Origin: an uncultured Odoribacter sp.
Lineage (GTDB): Bacteria > Bacteroidota > Bacteroidia > Bacteroidales > Marinifilaceae
NCBI GenBank assembly: GCA_900544025.1
Contig: UQTM01000061.1
Coordinates: forward strand, 1-19,602
Direction of reading: 5' to 3'
DNA: 19,602 bases
In this document: positions 1 to 8,918 of the stretch, in pieces
Layout of the letters: the number at the start of each line of letters is the position of its first letter
Position numbering within the stretch: position 1 is the first letter of the stretch
Position numbers and translations under genes: made by a program
The notes under the pieces: model-generated
Seen by the model: only the letters and a program-made list of their open reading frames with translations
The model's database searches: none
Told to the model about the DNA's origin: nothing

Positions 1-663
1 TTCCGGCACTCGGCCCGTGCGGGGGGGGCAACTTCCGGTGGCGGCACTGTCTCTGCCGGTGGCGTTGCTCCGGCTGCTCCGGTTCCGGCTTCGAACGCAG
101 TTTCGAACGCAGTTTCGAACGGGAGTTCCCGTACGGCGGTTGCTCCGAAAAATGCCGGACAGGCGAACGCCGCGAATTTCGTGCGTCCCGAAGGCTCTTT
201 CCGTATCAAAGATTCCCTGGAAAAAATTGCCCGGACCGGGCCTGCCGGGAAAGCGGAGGAGGTGGTGGTCAAACGGGAGCAGGTGGCCGGCCGGGAGGCT
301 TTCGGGCAGCCTGAGGTGACCGGAGCCCTCGAAGCCTATGTCGCCAGCTACAAGCCGGAGCCGATCGTTTCGGTGGCTTTGCGTGCCCATAAGCCGGATG
401 TGCAGGGCGAAAATATCGTTGTCCTTGCCGATAACCAGTTGCAGATCGATAAACTGGAAAGTATCAAATTGCAGATACAGAATTTCCTGATGCGCTCGCT
501 TAAAAACGGTTTTATCACGTTGTCGTTTCAGATATTCGATGATAAAACCCACAAAGATGAAGTGAAGAAGCTGTACACCGCCAGCGAGAAATTCGAGCAT
601 TTCCTGAAACTGAACCCGGTGGTCGCCGACCTGAAAGTAATTTTCGGGCTGGAATTGGAATAA
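1..663 (+). CDS. dnaX: DNA polymerase III subunit gamma/tau, C-terminal part (5' truncated by the window)
   Basis: Frame 1 is open from the first base to the TAA at 661-663, so the true start lies upstream of the window. The ~220 residues fall into two parts. Residues 1-60 are a low-complexity Ala/Gly/Ser/Val/Pro linker with an SNAV repeat. Residues ~100-220 form a compact domain ending in LYTASEKFEHFLKLNPVV and a final FGLELE. That ending is typical of the Bacteroidota clamp-loader gamma/tau subunit, whose tau-specific C-terminus contacts the replicase. The ATPase domains are outside the window. A GTG at 181 could be mistaken for a start, but the open frame continues upstream and the conserved domain begins later. 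It is the only plus-strand gene and converges on the efflux operon. The call rests on recognising the C-terminal domain only. Confidence 0.75.
   Translation, partial: FRHSARAGGATSGGGTVSAGGVAPAAPVPASNAVSNAVSNGSSRTAVAPKNAGQANAANFVRPEGSFRIKDSLEKIARTGPAGKAEEVVVKREQVAGREAFGQPEVTGALEAYVASYKPEPIVSVALRAHKPDVQGENIVVLADNQLQIDKLESIKLQIQNFLMRSLKNGFITLSFQIFDDKTHKDEVKKLYTASEKFEHFLKLNPVVADLKVIFGLELE
90..121 (+). repeat. 12-bp tandem repeat inside the dnaX linker
   Basis: The unit TTCGAACGCAGT occurs exactly at 90-101 and 102-113. A partial third copy starts at 114. It encodes SNAVSNAVSN in the flexible linker of the gamma/tau subunit. The unit is a multiple of three, so copy-number change would keep the frame. 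Confidence 0.8.
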
Positions 664-694
664 GGTACGGGTAAACGGCGATTGCGGTGGCAGA

Positions 695-710
695 CGGTAA
701 AGGATTACCG
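695..710 (+). terminator. Weak hairpin after dnaX
   Basis: CGGTAA (695-700) and TTACCG (705-710) form a perfect 6-bp stem with a 4-nt loop, 31 nt after the dnaX stop. There is no T-tract, so termination is only a possibility. Confidence 0.25.
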
Positions 711-1130
711 ATTACCGGGTAAATAAATCATTTGTCATTTTTGAGGATGTTGAAAGAGGAGTAAGGAAGCGGGGGGACTGTTTTAGGGGAGGAGTGTTTC
801 GTTTCAGGGTGTATTCTAAAATTGGACATTTCTCTTGCTATATTAGATTTTTCCAATTTTGATATTTGTGCATGTATTTTGGATGATTTTATTTTTGCCT
901 TGCTTTTTCGATAAATTTCCAATGTATTCCAATTTGAGATTTTTTTCCACGTTGGATTTTTCCCGCTCTTGTTTTCAGATCGGTTTTCCCGACTTTTCAG
1001 CTTTGTCCTTTTTCGGGCGGGAATTTTTCCTGCTTGACGGGTGCTTTGCGGGAGGTTTCTAAGGTTGGGAAGATCGTAACGGGGTATTATCGGTAAATGA
1101 AATCTTTTTCGGCTTTTCCGGATGCTGTCT
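711..1130. other. AT-rich intergenic region, nothing convincing
   Basis: This is the gap between the two convergent transcription units. It is T-rich on the plus strand between about 790 and 1000. The short open frames on either strand are rich in Phe, Leu or Lys and have no domain-like pattern. I see no RNA gene, repeat or convincing promoter. Confidence 0.6.
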
Positions 1131-1173
1131 TTTCATGAAGGGAAACGGCATATTTCTGTTTCCCTTCGTGAAA
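1131..1173 (-). terminator. Strong hairpin terminating the RND efflux operon
   Basis: The arms at 1131-1146 and 1158-1173 pair over 16 positions with one mismatch (a possible G-U pair). They include ten perfect pairs, GAAGGGAAAC against GTTTCCCTTC, around an 11-nt loop. The hairpin starts 6 nt after the stop of the last efflux gene. No long U-tract follows on the minus strand. The symmetry could also stop plus-strand transcripts coming from dnaX. Confidence 0.7.
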
Positions 1174-1179
1174 GATACC

Positions 1180-4100
1180 TTACGATGCTTTTGTTTTGTA
1201 TTTCCGTTTTTCGATGAAATAGTAACACAGGGGAACGAAATAGAGGCTGATAACGGTTCCGAAGCTCATCCCGGCAATCATGGTGACGGCGAGCGGGCGT
1301 TGGAGCTGCGAGCCGATGTCGTTTCCCCAAAGCAGGGGGATCATGGAGAAAATACTGGTTAAGCTGGTCATCAGGATGGGCTTTAAACGCCTTACCCCGC
1401 CTTCGTGGATGGCTTCGAGCAGAGGCAACCCGCTACGTTCCAGGCGGATAATGGTGTCGATTTTCAGAATGGAGTCGTTGATAATGATACCACTCATGAC
1501 GACGATACCGATCATCGACATCATGTTGAGCGATATATCGCACAGCCATAGCACCAGTATGGCAAAGGATACGTCCAGCGGAATTTCGATCAGGATGATC
1601 GAAGGCAGCCACAGGGATTCGAATTGAGCCGCAAGGATAAAGTAAAGCATCAGGATGGCGATAGTAATGATCATCACCATTTCCCAGAGGGTTTCTGCCC
1701 CGGCGAAGAAGGTCCCGCCGAAATAGGCGTTCAGATCGACTTTTGCGGCTTCCTGACGGACACGGTTGATGATCTGGCGCGTGCTGTCCCCGGTGTTGTA
1801 AACGTTGAGGGGGACTACTGCCCCTTCTTTCCGCCCGATAATTTGCTTGTAGTCGTAATCGGTGGATATTTGGGTGAGGGCGGACATGGGAATGTATTTC
1901 CTGTCGGTGTTGGCGACGGTGGAAGTATTCAGGATTTCCTGGATCGTCCGTTCGTCTTCGGTGATGACGATGGGCACATAGTGGCTTCCGGTGTTCAGCT
2001 TGTCGATATTGGTTTTGCTGATGTTCTTTTCCAGCGTCCGGATCAGGTTTTCCTGGTTCACCTTGTAGAGGGCCAGCCGGTCGGGCAGGAAATGGATAAC
2101 GATTCTTTCCTGTGAAGCGGGCTTGTTTAGTTGCAGGCCCGGCATGATCGTGTTCAGATAATCTACAAATTGATTGATTTTGCTCAATTCTGCCACACTC
2201 CGGCGGGAATTGTCGGAGAGATATACGATCAGCGGGGCATCCTCGCTGCGGAATAATTGTTCGAACAGGTTTTCCACCTTTTTCAGATCAACCCTGGCTT
2301 CCGGATAGGTTTCCTTGATGTAGGCGACGATTGCCTGTGACGTTTTTTGCAGGCTCTTGTTGTCGTGGGTTTTGATATACAGTTCCGCTTCGTTGATGTT
2401 TTGGTCTTCTTCCCGGTTCAGGAAAAACTGCTTTTCGCCGATGTGGCAGCTGATCTCTTCGCACTGGCCTTTGAAACGATCGACGATATCGTCGATCCGC
2501 TTATGGTTTTCGTCGATGTGTATGCTGCTGTTCCAGTCCGTTTTTATTAAAATTTCGTTGATTTCGATAGGGGGCATTTGTTCCAGTGGGATCGAAGGCA
2601 TAACGGCTATTCCGCAAATCATGATGAAGAGAACGATGACCACGCTTCTTTTCCGGTGGTGGAATACGAATTCATATACTTTCGTGTAGTAGCATTCCAG
2701 GTTTTTCAGGCTGATCCGTTTGACGAAACGCCCGACTTTGCCTTCTTTGGCATGCTTGAAAAGCAGGTGGAACACGACGGGAACAATGGAGATGGATACG
2801 GCGAGGGATACGAAAAGCCCGATCGCCACAGCGACCGCTTCGTCGTAGAACAAGGCCCCGCTGATTCCTCCTAAAAACACGAGGGGGACGAATACGGCGC
2901 AGGTGGTCAGGACGGACGACAGCAAAGGACGGATGATTTCGGTAGTTCCCTGTAAGCAGGCCTCGAAAAGGGGATAACCCCGTTCCCGGAATTGGTTGAT
3001 ATTGTCGATAACGATGATCGAGTTATCGACCATCATTCCCACACCCATGATCAAACCCGCCAGCGATACGGTGTTGATCGATATGCCGAATAGCTGGAAA
3101 AAAAGTATGGTGATGATAACCGATACCGGAATACTGATACTGATGATCAGGGGAGAGCGGGCATCCTGGAGGAAAAACAACATAATAAAGATGGTTAGGA
3201 GAATACCGATCACGAGGCTCTGTTTCAGGTTGTCGATCGAATAGTTCAGCAGGGTGGCCTGGTCGCGCGATACGGAAAATTCTACGTCCGGATAGTCTTT
3301 CCGGAATTTTTCGATCATATCGGATACATTGGCTTTCATCTCGGACATCCGCGCGCTGGATTGCTTGATTACGGCAAGGCATAGCGATTGGTTGTCGCCG
3401 TTGATGAACAGTCCCCTTTTATCCCTGGGGCGGATGCCTACTTCCGCAATGTCCCTGATCTGCATCAGCCGTCCCTGGATGTTGATGTATATATCGGCCA
3501 CGTCTTCTACCGAGGTGAGCTGGCTGGTGAATTTGATGCTGTATTGGTAGTAGCCGTCGCGGATCGTCATGCTTCCCGCCACCATGTTGTTGTTGGCGAT
3601 AGCCGATTGTAACTGGTCCTGAGTGATGTTCAGGCTGCGCATTTTGGTCTCGTCGGGCAGGATATACATTTCCGGCTGGAAAATGCCGCTGATGTCCACC
3701 ATTGCCACGTCCGGCAACTGTTCGAGCCTTTTCTTGAGCACCGATTCGGTAAATTCGCAAAATTCCAGGAATTTCGTGTCCGACGAAGCGTTTTTCAAGT
3801 TTAGGTTGATGTAGAACACCGGAATATCGGAAGTAGAGGCTTTGATGATGGTGGGGCGTTGCATCTCCTTGGGAAGGGAGTTCATCACGGCATCCACTTT
3901 TTGGTTTGCTTCGATAAAAGCGTAGTCGATGGACGTGCCGTATTCGAATTTCAGGGTAATGTTTCCGCCTCCTTCTTTCGATTCGGACTGAATGGAGGTG
4001 AGGTGGGGGATTTGCTGCAACTGGTTGCGGAGCTTTACGGTGATCGTGTTTTCCACTTCGTTTACGGATGCGTCTTCATTGGTGTAATGAATGCTGATTT

Positions 4101-4224
4101 CCGGAATATCGATATCGGGCATCAGGGAGACGGGCAACCTCAACGATGCGATGATACCCAGCACAATGAAAGCTATCGTACACATCGAAACTGCTATCGG
4201 GCGTTTGAGGAAAAATTCTACCAT
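1180..4224 (-). CDS. RND efflux permease, second of a pair (AcrB-like, HAE1 type)
   Basis: Inner-membrane proton-driven pump subunit of 1014 residues, a normal length for AcrB-type RND transporters. The N-terminus (FFLKRPIAVSM, TM1 at ~10-30, then LPVSLMPDIDIP) is classic for the family. A periplasmic porter domain follows (~40-330). TM4 carries GVGMMVDNSIIVIDN with the proton-relay Asp at residue 400; the second Asp of E. coli AcrB is Asn401 here. The TM10 motif reads INDSILKID (~915-923), so the AcrB relay Lys is replaced by Asn. The second half repeats the porter and membrane architecture. The ATG has no Shine-Dalgarno but an A-rich leader, usual for Bacteroidota. It lies 129 bp downstream of another RND permease and shares its adaptor. 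The substrate cannot be read from the sequence. Confidence 0.93.
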   Translation of the reverse strand: MVEFFLKRPIAVSMCTIAFIVLGIIASLRLPVSLMPDIDIPEISIHYTNEDASVNEVENTITVKLRNQLQQIPHLTSIQSESKEGGGNITLKFEYGTSIDYAFIEANQKVDAVMNSLPKEMQRPTIIKASTSDIPVFYINLNLKNASSDTKFLEFCEFTESVLKKRLEQLPDVAMVDISGIFQPEMYILPDETKMRSLNITQDQLQSAIANNNMVAGSMTIRDGYYQYSIKFTSQLTSVEDVADIYINIQGRLMQIRDIAEVGIRPRDKRGLFINGDNQSLCLAVIKQSSARMSEMKANVSDMIEKFRKDYPDVEFSVSRDQATLLNYSIDNLKQSLVIGILLTIFIMLFFLQDARSPLIISISIPVSVIITILFFQLFGISINTVSLAGLIMGVGMMVDNSIIVIDNINQFRERGYPLFEACLQGTTEIIRPLLSSVLTTCAVFVPLVFLGGISGALFYDEAVAVAIGLFVSLAVSISIVPVVFHLLFKHAKEGKVGRFVKRISLKNLECYYTKVYEFVFHHRKRSVVIVLFIMICGIAVMPSIPLEQMPPIEINEILIKTDWNSSIHIDENHKRIDDIVDRFKGQCEEISCHIGEKQFFLNREEDQNINEAELYIKTHDNKSLQKTSQAIVAYIKETYPEARVDLKKVENLFEQLFRSEDAPLIVYLSDNSRRSVAELSKINQFVDYLNTIMPGLQLNKPASQERIVIHFLPDRLALYKVNQENLIRTLEKNISKTNIDKLNTGSHYVPIVITEDERTIQEILNTSTVANTDRKYIPMSALTQISTDYDYKQIIGRKEGAVVPLNVYNTGDSTRQIINRVRQEAAKVDLNAYFGGTFFAGAETLWEMVMIITIAILMLYFILAAQFESLWLPSIILIEIPLDVSFAILVLWLCDISLNMMSMIGIVVMSGIIINDSILKIDTIIRLERSGLPLLEAIHEGGVRRLKPILMTSLTSIFSMIPLLWGNDIGSQLQRPLAVTMIAGMSFGTVISLYFVPLCYYFIEKRKYKTKAS

Positions 4225-4353
4225 AATTTTTTATTTTTTGCGACAAGAACCGCGTTCCGGTTTTCCGGACCGTGTGTAAGCTTTATTCTATGGCTCTTGC
4301 GTTCATTAATATTGCTTTTATCTTTTGTTCGTCGTTCGTTTTTCCGGAAGAGG

Positions 4354-7300
4354 TCATTGTCCGGAGGGTTTTCCCCGTTTTCGTTTTCTCCATTTCCGGA
4401 AAGCCGGAAAGCCGAGGAATTTTTTGACTTTTCCCCATTTCCCGGCGGGAACTTCCGTTCCGGGAGCCCATGTTTCCCCTTCCGCCATAGCCAGAGCGGG
4501 GGCGTGTTTCCGGTGCAGATGCCTGTATCCTCTGGTGATCTGGCTTTTCGGCACAAAGAAGATCGGCAGCAGGATCACCAGAACCAGCAGGGAAAAGGCC
4601 AGCCCGCTGATGGTTCCCAATGCCAGGCTGAACCAGAAATCGGAAGGGTTTCCGATCAGGAACGGAATGAAGCCTAACATCGTGGATACGATGGTCAGCA
4701 CAATGGGGATGATTTTGGCGTTATAGGCACGCAGATAGGTACGCAGTCCCGGAGGACGCCCGTCCTTGAGCTTATTGTTGTAATCGTTGATGATGTACAA
4801 AATCGAATTAACGGCCAGCCCGCACATGAGGATAAAGGCTGCCAACCCTCCCTCGTTGAATTTCAGGCCGAAAAAGTAAAACCCTAAGAAGCACCCGATA
4901 AAGGAGATGGGGGCGATGATAATGACGATGAATGCCTGGCGGAACGATTCCAGCAGGACGGAACAGATAAAATAAATGATCGTAATCACCATCAGGATAT
5001 ACCATACCCGCTTGTCGATGCCGCCCGCACCCCGCCAATACGACCAGTTCCACCGGTCGGAATCCTTTACCCGGAATCCGACGGGCATGGTGCGGTTGAT
5101 CTCTTTTATAATGCGTTCCTTGATCTTGGACGACAGCATATAATCGCCCAAAAAGTCGTATTGCACCAAAACTTCGTATTCCTGGTTCGTTTTGGTGATG
5201 TTTTCGAATGCCTGTTCTTCTTCGACCGAGCCCACATCGCCGAGGCGGTAAACCGATTTATTGCCGGACATGGGACGGTTTCGCATGTCCCAGAGGCTTA
5301 TTTCCTTGTCTTCGGAAGGACGGAGGACAATGGAGGTAAGCCGGTTGTTTATCATGGCGTTTGTGTAAATGTCCCCCGCTTTCGAGAAAGAACTCAAATG
5401 CCGCAATGTGCTTTTGATGTCCGTGTTGTTTTTGGCCAGTTTCTCTTTGTCCACCTGCACGGCGAATTCCTTTGTTTTCGACGGATTCCGGTTATTTCCG
5501 ATGTATAATTTCTTCACCCGCCTTTGCTCTTCGAGCATGCCTTTCAGCTGGTCGGCGTACATCAGCACTTTCCGGTAGTTGTATCCTACTACTTTCAGCG
5601 ATTCGGAGCGGTACTCGCTCATGCGGTTGGAAAAGGCTTTCCCTACCCCCGAAACGTCCGAATCGGCATTTCCGATGGCGTGAACGAAACGGATCAGCTC
5701 GTTTTGCAACAGTTCTGGAAATCCGGTCAGTTCGTCCTCTTCGCGGAAGGTAATCCGCATGTTGCCTTCGTTCGGGGAATTTATATTGGAAATGAACGTT
5801 TCCACTTCGGGATAGCCTGCCAAAAAGTTTTCCACTTTCAGGAAGGCTTCGTTCATTTGCTGGAGTGTCGCTCCGTGTGGCATCGTCATTCTAAGGTTGA
5901 TCGTGGTACGCCTGCGTTGTTCCTGGTCGTCTTTCATCCATTGCCCGCCACCGCCTTCAATGAACAGGCGGAGACTGCCGCCGAAGATTTTATCTGTCCA
6001 CGGCTTGATTTTTAAATAAATCTCGCTGCTGAATATGCGGTTGTACAGTTCCGATGCTTTTTTCTCGCGGTCGATCGTGGTGGGGATAAGGAATACCGGA
6101 ATCCCGAATCCTAAGACGATGATGACCGCCAGCGCGATTTTAAACCGCTTGGTGAAGACGATGGTCCTGGCATAACCGCGGGTGAAGCGGACGATCCGCC
6201 TTCTCCGTTTGAACAGGCGTTTCCCTGTTTCCGATTTTAAAGGGATCTTTTCCATCAGGGCGGGGACGAAGAAAAGGGCTACGAAGATCGACACGGTGAG
6301 GTTGGCGATGATAACGGCGGAGAAGCCCCACATATTGCGCATGACCTCGTTGTCCATGTTGAAAATGACGACCAGCGCCCCCATTGTGGTGAGGGTTGCG
6401 GCGAGGATTGCCATGAATACCCTCCGGTTCCGGTGGTGGCGGTAATGATCCGCCATAACGATGACGTTATCGATGATGATACCGAACGACACGGTGACGC
6501 CTGCCAGCGCATAAAGATGTATTTCGATTTTAAACCAGTAATAAAAAACAAGGGCGATCAGAATGTTTGCCGTCAGGCTTATGGTGATGATGAGCAGGTA
6601 ACGCAGGCTGCGGCTGGTGATCCATACGAACAGAAGCAGTATCAGGATCGTGATTCCGGTACGGATCAGGTTTTGGTTCAGTTCGTCTTTCAGCTCGACG
6701 GTGCTGTCGTAGGTCATTTTTATGGAATAATCTTCCGAAAAATCCCCTGCCAGCTTTTTAATTTCTTCCTGCACTTTGGCCGCCAGATCTATGGTGTTGG
6801 CGTTTTTTTCCGAAAAAATATTGATATTGATCCGGTTCAGCCCGTTTATCCGGTAGTAGGAAGAGGGTATGGATTCCCGGTAATCGAGGGTGGCGACGTC
6901 TTTCAGGTAAATGATCTTGTCGCCGATGGTTTTGATCGGCAGAAAAAGCAGGTCTGTTTTATTGTCGTCCGGGTTCCCTTTGAAAATGATATACGAATAC
7001 TTTTGCTGAGGCTCTGTTTCTATCAGTACTTTCCCGGCGTCTTTTCGGGTGTAATAGGTGCGGATTCCGTTGGAAATGTCGTAAGCCGACACGCCGATGT
7101 CCGACAGCAGGCGCGAATCGTAGGTCAATACCCATTCGAAGGGTACGGCTCCAGTGACGCTCACGCTTTCCACTCCGGGCATTTGGGAGATCAGGGCGGC
7201 GATGTTGTCCTCGGCAAAGGTGGCTACATCCTGCGTGCTTCCCGGCCCGGTGATCACATAGTTCAGCAGCAGGGTTTGTTCCGAAGCTCTTTCCCGGCCG

Positions 7301-7686
7301 TCCCGGAATTCCCCGCCCCGCACTTCCGACACGGAAACTCCGTCGGGCAGGCTGGTTTTGACGGAACGGACGATGGAGGAGAGGTACAGCTTTACGGCAT
7401 CGATGTTTTCGTTTTTATCGATGTTCAGCGTGATCGATCCCCACCCTTGCCCGGTGTTGGAAGAGATGTCGGCAAGCCCTTTCGTGCGGGCGAACGCTCC
7501 TTCCAGTTTAGAGGTCACCTCCATTTCCAGCAATTCCGGGTTCGCATTCGGCCAGGAGAACGATACGCTCAATTGCTGGGAACGCGAAGAGGGATAGAGC
7601 TGGAGGGTAAGCTGAGGTATCAGGCTCGCTCCCAACAGCATCAGGACGACGAATATCGTATTGACTGAAAAGGCGGATAATTTCAT
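4354..7686 (-). CDS. RND efflux permease, first of a pair, with long basic C-terminal tail
   Basis: Second RND-family inner-membrane permease, 1110 residues, ~100 longer than its neighbour. TM1 is at ~5-25, followed by a porter domain containing the family-like stretch LYPSSRSQQLSVSF. TM4 reads FGIIIDNVIVMADH, with Asp406 as the likely relay residue and Asn407 next to it. In the second half the TM10 region reads GLAVNSILYIINDYNN. After the last membrane segment (…LLPIFFVPK) the chain continues for ~55 residues rich in Arg, Lys, Gly and Pro, presumably cytoplasmic. The start is 78 bp after the adaptor stop, so the genes are probably cotranscribed. The two permeases are clearly diverged, which suggests a heteromeric pump of the MdtBC kind rather than a recent duplication. 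The pairing is inferred. Confidence 0.92.
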   Translation of the reverse strand: MKLSAFSVNTIFVVLMLLGASLIPQLTLQLYPSSRSQQLSVSFSWPNANPELLEMEVTSKLEGAFARTKGLADISSNTGQGWGSITLNIDKNENIDAVKLYLSSIVRSVKTSLPDGVSVSEVRGGEFRDGRERASEQTLLLNYVITGPGSTQDVATFAEDNIAALISQMPGVESVSVTGAVPFEWVLTYDSRLLSDIGVSAYDISNGIRTYYTRKDAGKVLIETEPQQKYSYIIFKGNPDDNKTDLLFLPIKTIGDKIIYLKDVATLDYRESIPSSYYRINGLNRININIFSEKNANTIDLAAKVQEEIKKLAGDFSEDYSIKMTYDSTVELKDELNQNLIRTGITILILLLFVWITSRSLRYLLIITISLTANILIALVFYYWFKIEIHLYALAGVTVSFGIIIDNVIVMADHYRHHRNRRVFMAILAATLTTMGALVVIFNMDNEVMRNMWGFSAVIIANLTVSIFVALFFVPALMEKIPLKSETGKRLFKRRRRIVRFTRGYARTIVFTKRFKIALAVIIVLGFGIPVFLIPTTIDREKKASELYNRIFSSEIYLKIKPWTDKIFGGSLRLFIEGGGGQWMKDDQEQRRRTTINLRMTMPHGATLQQMNEAFLKVENFLAGYPEVETFISNINSPNEGNMRITFREEDELTGFPELLQNELIRFVHAIGNADSDVSGVGKAFSNRMSEYRSESLKVVGYNYRKVLMYADQLKGMLEEQRRVKKLYIGNNRNPSKTKEFAVQVDKEKLAKNNTDIKSTLRHLSSFSKAGDIYTNAMINNRLTSIVLRPSEDKEISLWDMRNRPMSGNKSVYRLGDVGSVEEEQAFENITKTNQEYEVLVQYDFLGDYMLSSKIKERIIKEINRTMPVGFRVKDSDRWNWSYWRGAGGIDKRVWYILMVITIIYFICSVLLESFRQAFIVIIIAPISFIGCFLGFYFFGLKFNEGGLAAFILMCGLAVNSILYIINDYNNKLKDGRPPGLRTYLRAYNAKIIPIVLTIVSTMLGFIPFLIGNPSDFWFSLALGTISGLAFSLLVLVILLPIFFVPKSQITRGYRHLHRKHAPALAMAEGETWAPGTEVPAGKWGKVKKFLGFPAFRKWRKRKRGKPSGQ

Positions 7687-7764
7687 TTTACAGGATTCGG
7701 GGTGTCAGGGTTCCGTGTTTTACCGCCCAGGAAAGCAAGCCTGCCGGGCGGGCAAAGTCCGGTT

Positions 7765-8835
7765 TTATGGGATAACGGTAACATCGCTTTCGTGCGACAA
7801 TCCTAAATTATTATCGTAGATGACTTCTTCACCTTCGGCCAATCCCGATTCGATACAGACTTCCCGGCTGTTTTCCTGTCCGGTCGTGACATATTTCCAG
7901 ATGGCTTTGCCGTCCTGATGGACGAATACCACTTTTTTACCCTGGCGGGGCAATACCGCTGATTTGGGGACCGACAGTTTTTCCTCGATTTGCCGTTTTA
8001 CCAGAATGCTTACGTTCATTCCGTCCACCAGCACCGAATTTTTGTTGGGGATCAGCGCTTTGATCTGCACCATGCCGTTTTCGTCGATCTTGGGGTTGAT
8101 CTCGGTGATCTTTCCGAAAAGCGTCTGGTCGGGCTTGGCATATGGGGTGGCCTCTATCGCCATGCCGGGGCGGAGGTGTGCGATCTCGGTTTCCAATACG
8201 TTGAAAATGATTTCCATTTCCGAGTCGTCGATCAGGGTGCAGAGGCTTTTGTAAGTGGAAGAAGGGTTGAATTCCCTGGCTTCGAGGTCGGCGATCACAC
8301 CGGGGAACGGAGCTTTCACCGTGATATTTTCGTAGTCGTGTTTTGCTTTTTCGTAGGAATTTTTAGCGGAAGTATAACCGCATTGCAGCATGATGGTGTG
8401 TAAGCGTTGCGGATCGATCCGCCCGGTGTCCGCTATCGATTTGATGTCTTCGCCCATCAGGCGGTTGCGCAATTCCAGTTCCGCTTTTTTCAGGCCGAGA
8501 AATGCCTCTTGCAAAGTTTGGGTGGATTTGTAGCTATCGACCGAAACGATGGGATCGTCTGTTTTGACGTGGTCGCCGTTCTTGACATATACTTTCGCTA
8601 CCACATCGTTCACTTCGAAGTTCAAAAGCGCCTTCATGCGGGCGTTTGCCTTACCGTTGCTCACCAGCTCCATTTCGAAACGGCCGAGCTTGGCTTTCGC
8701 CACCCTGACCTCGGTTTTTTCCTCTTTTTTTTCGATCCGGGCTTTCAGCTCTTCTTCTTTCGGTTTGTCTTTTTTCTTTTCGCCGCATCCACTCAGTAGA
8801 AACAACAACAGTAGCGGAAATATACAAATTTTCAT
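7765..8835 (-). CDS. RND efflux periplasmic adaptor lipoprotein (HlyD/AcrA family)
   Basis: Membrane-fusion protein of 356 residues linking RND permeases to an outer-membrane channel. The signal peptide ends in a lipobox (LLSGC, Cys17), followed by a charged Lys/Glu linker. The barrel-sandwich/lipoyl halves are at ~65-110 (VAKVYVKNGDHVKTDDPIV) and ~170-200 (ITVKAPFPGVIADLEA). They flank an alpha-helical hairpin (~105-165). A beta-barrel (~205-275) and a membrane-proximal domain (SVPKSAVLPRQGKKVVFV onward) follow. This is the normal order for AcrA-like adaptors. It is the first gene of the adaptor-permease-permease set and sits behind a plausible promoter at 8863-8891. No TolC homologue is adjacent, so the channel must be encoded elsewhere or be shared. 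Confidence 0.93.
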   Translation of the reverse strand: MKICIFPLLLLFLLSGCGEKKKDKPKEEELKARIEKKEEKTEVRVAKAKLGRFEMELVSNGKANARMKALLNFEVNDVVAKVYVKNGDHVKTDDPIVSVDSYKSTQTLQEAFLGLKKAELELRNRLMGEDIKSIADTGRIDPQRLHTIMLQCGYTSAKNSYEKAKHDYENITVKAPFPGVIADLEAREFNPSSTYKSLCTLIDDSEMEIIFNVLETEIAHLRPGMAIEATPYAKPDQTLFGKITEINPKIDENGMVQIKALIPNKNSVLVDGMNVSILVKRQIEEKLSVPKSAVLPRQGKKVVFVHQDGKAIWKYVTTGQENSREVCIESGLAEGEEVIYDNNLGLSHESDVTVIP

Positions 8836-8862
8836 AAGCTTGAATTTTTGTTTGTATCGTTG

Positions 8863-8891
8863 TAAATATATATCTTTTTAAAAGAAAACAA
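8863..8891 (-). promoter_or_regulatory. Putative Bacteroidota-type promoter of the efflux operon
   Basis: On the minus strand, TTG (8889-8891) is followed after 18 nt by TATATTTA (8863-8870). This fits the Bacteroides pattern of a TTTG/TTG -33 box and a TAnnTTTG -7 box, with the last base different. The ATG of the adaptor is 27 nt further on. The 83-bp gap is very AT-rich, so chance matches are easy. Confidence 0.4.
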
Positions 8892-8918
8892 CTTTAAATA
8901 ATAGAATTTAGGATTTCT

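Noticed and set aside
859..1062. 67-codon plus-strand frame in the dnaX-efflux gap
   Set aside because: Phe-rich, no signal or domain pattern, and no neighbouring context; explained by the T-rich composition.
6433..7668. A 411-codon open frame on the plus strand opposite the larger RND permease, and other long plus-strand frames at 1624-2115, 3859-4677 and 9201-9734
   Set aside because: They are antisense shadows of strongly supported RND and transglutaminase genes. Their products lack domain patterns and are rich in residues expected from antisense reading of GC-balanced genes.
7687..7764. GC-rich inverted repeat near GCCTGCCGGGCGGGC between adaptor and first permease
   Set aside because: The symmetry leaves almost no loop and depends on a G-U pair; it sits inside an evident operon and is probably incidental.
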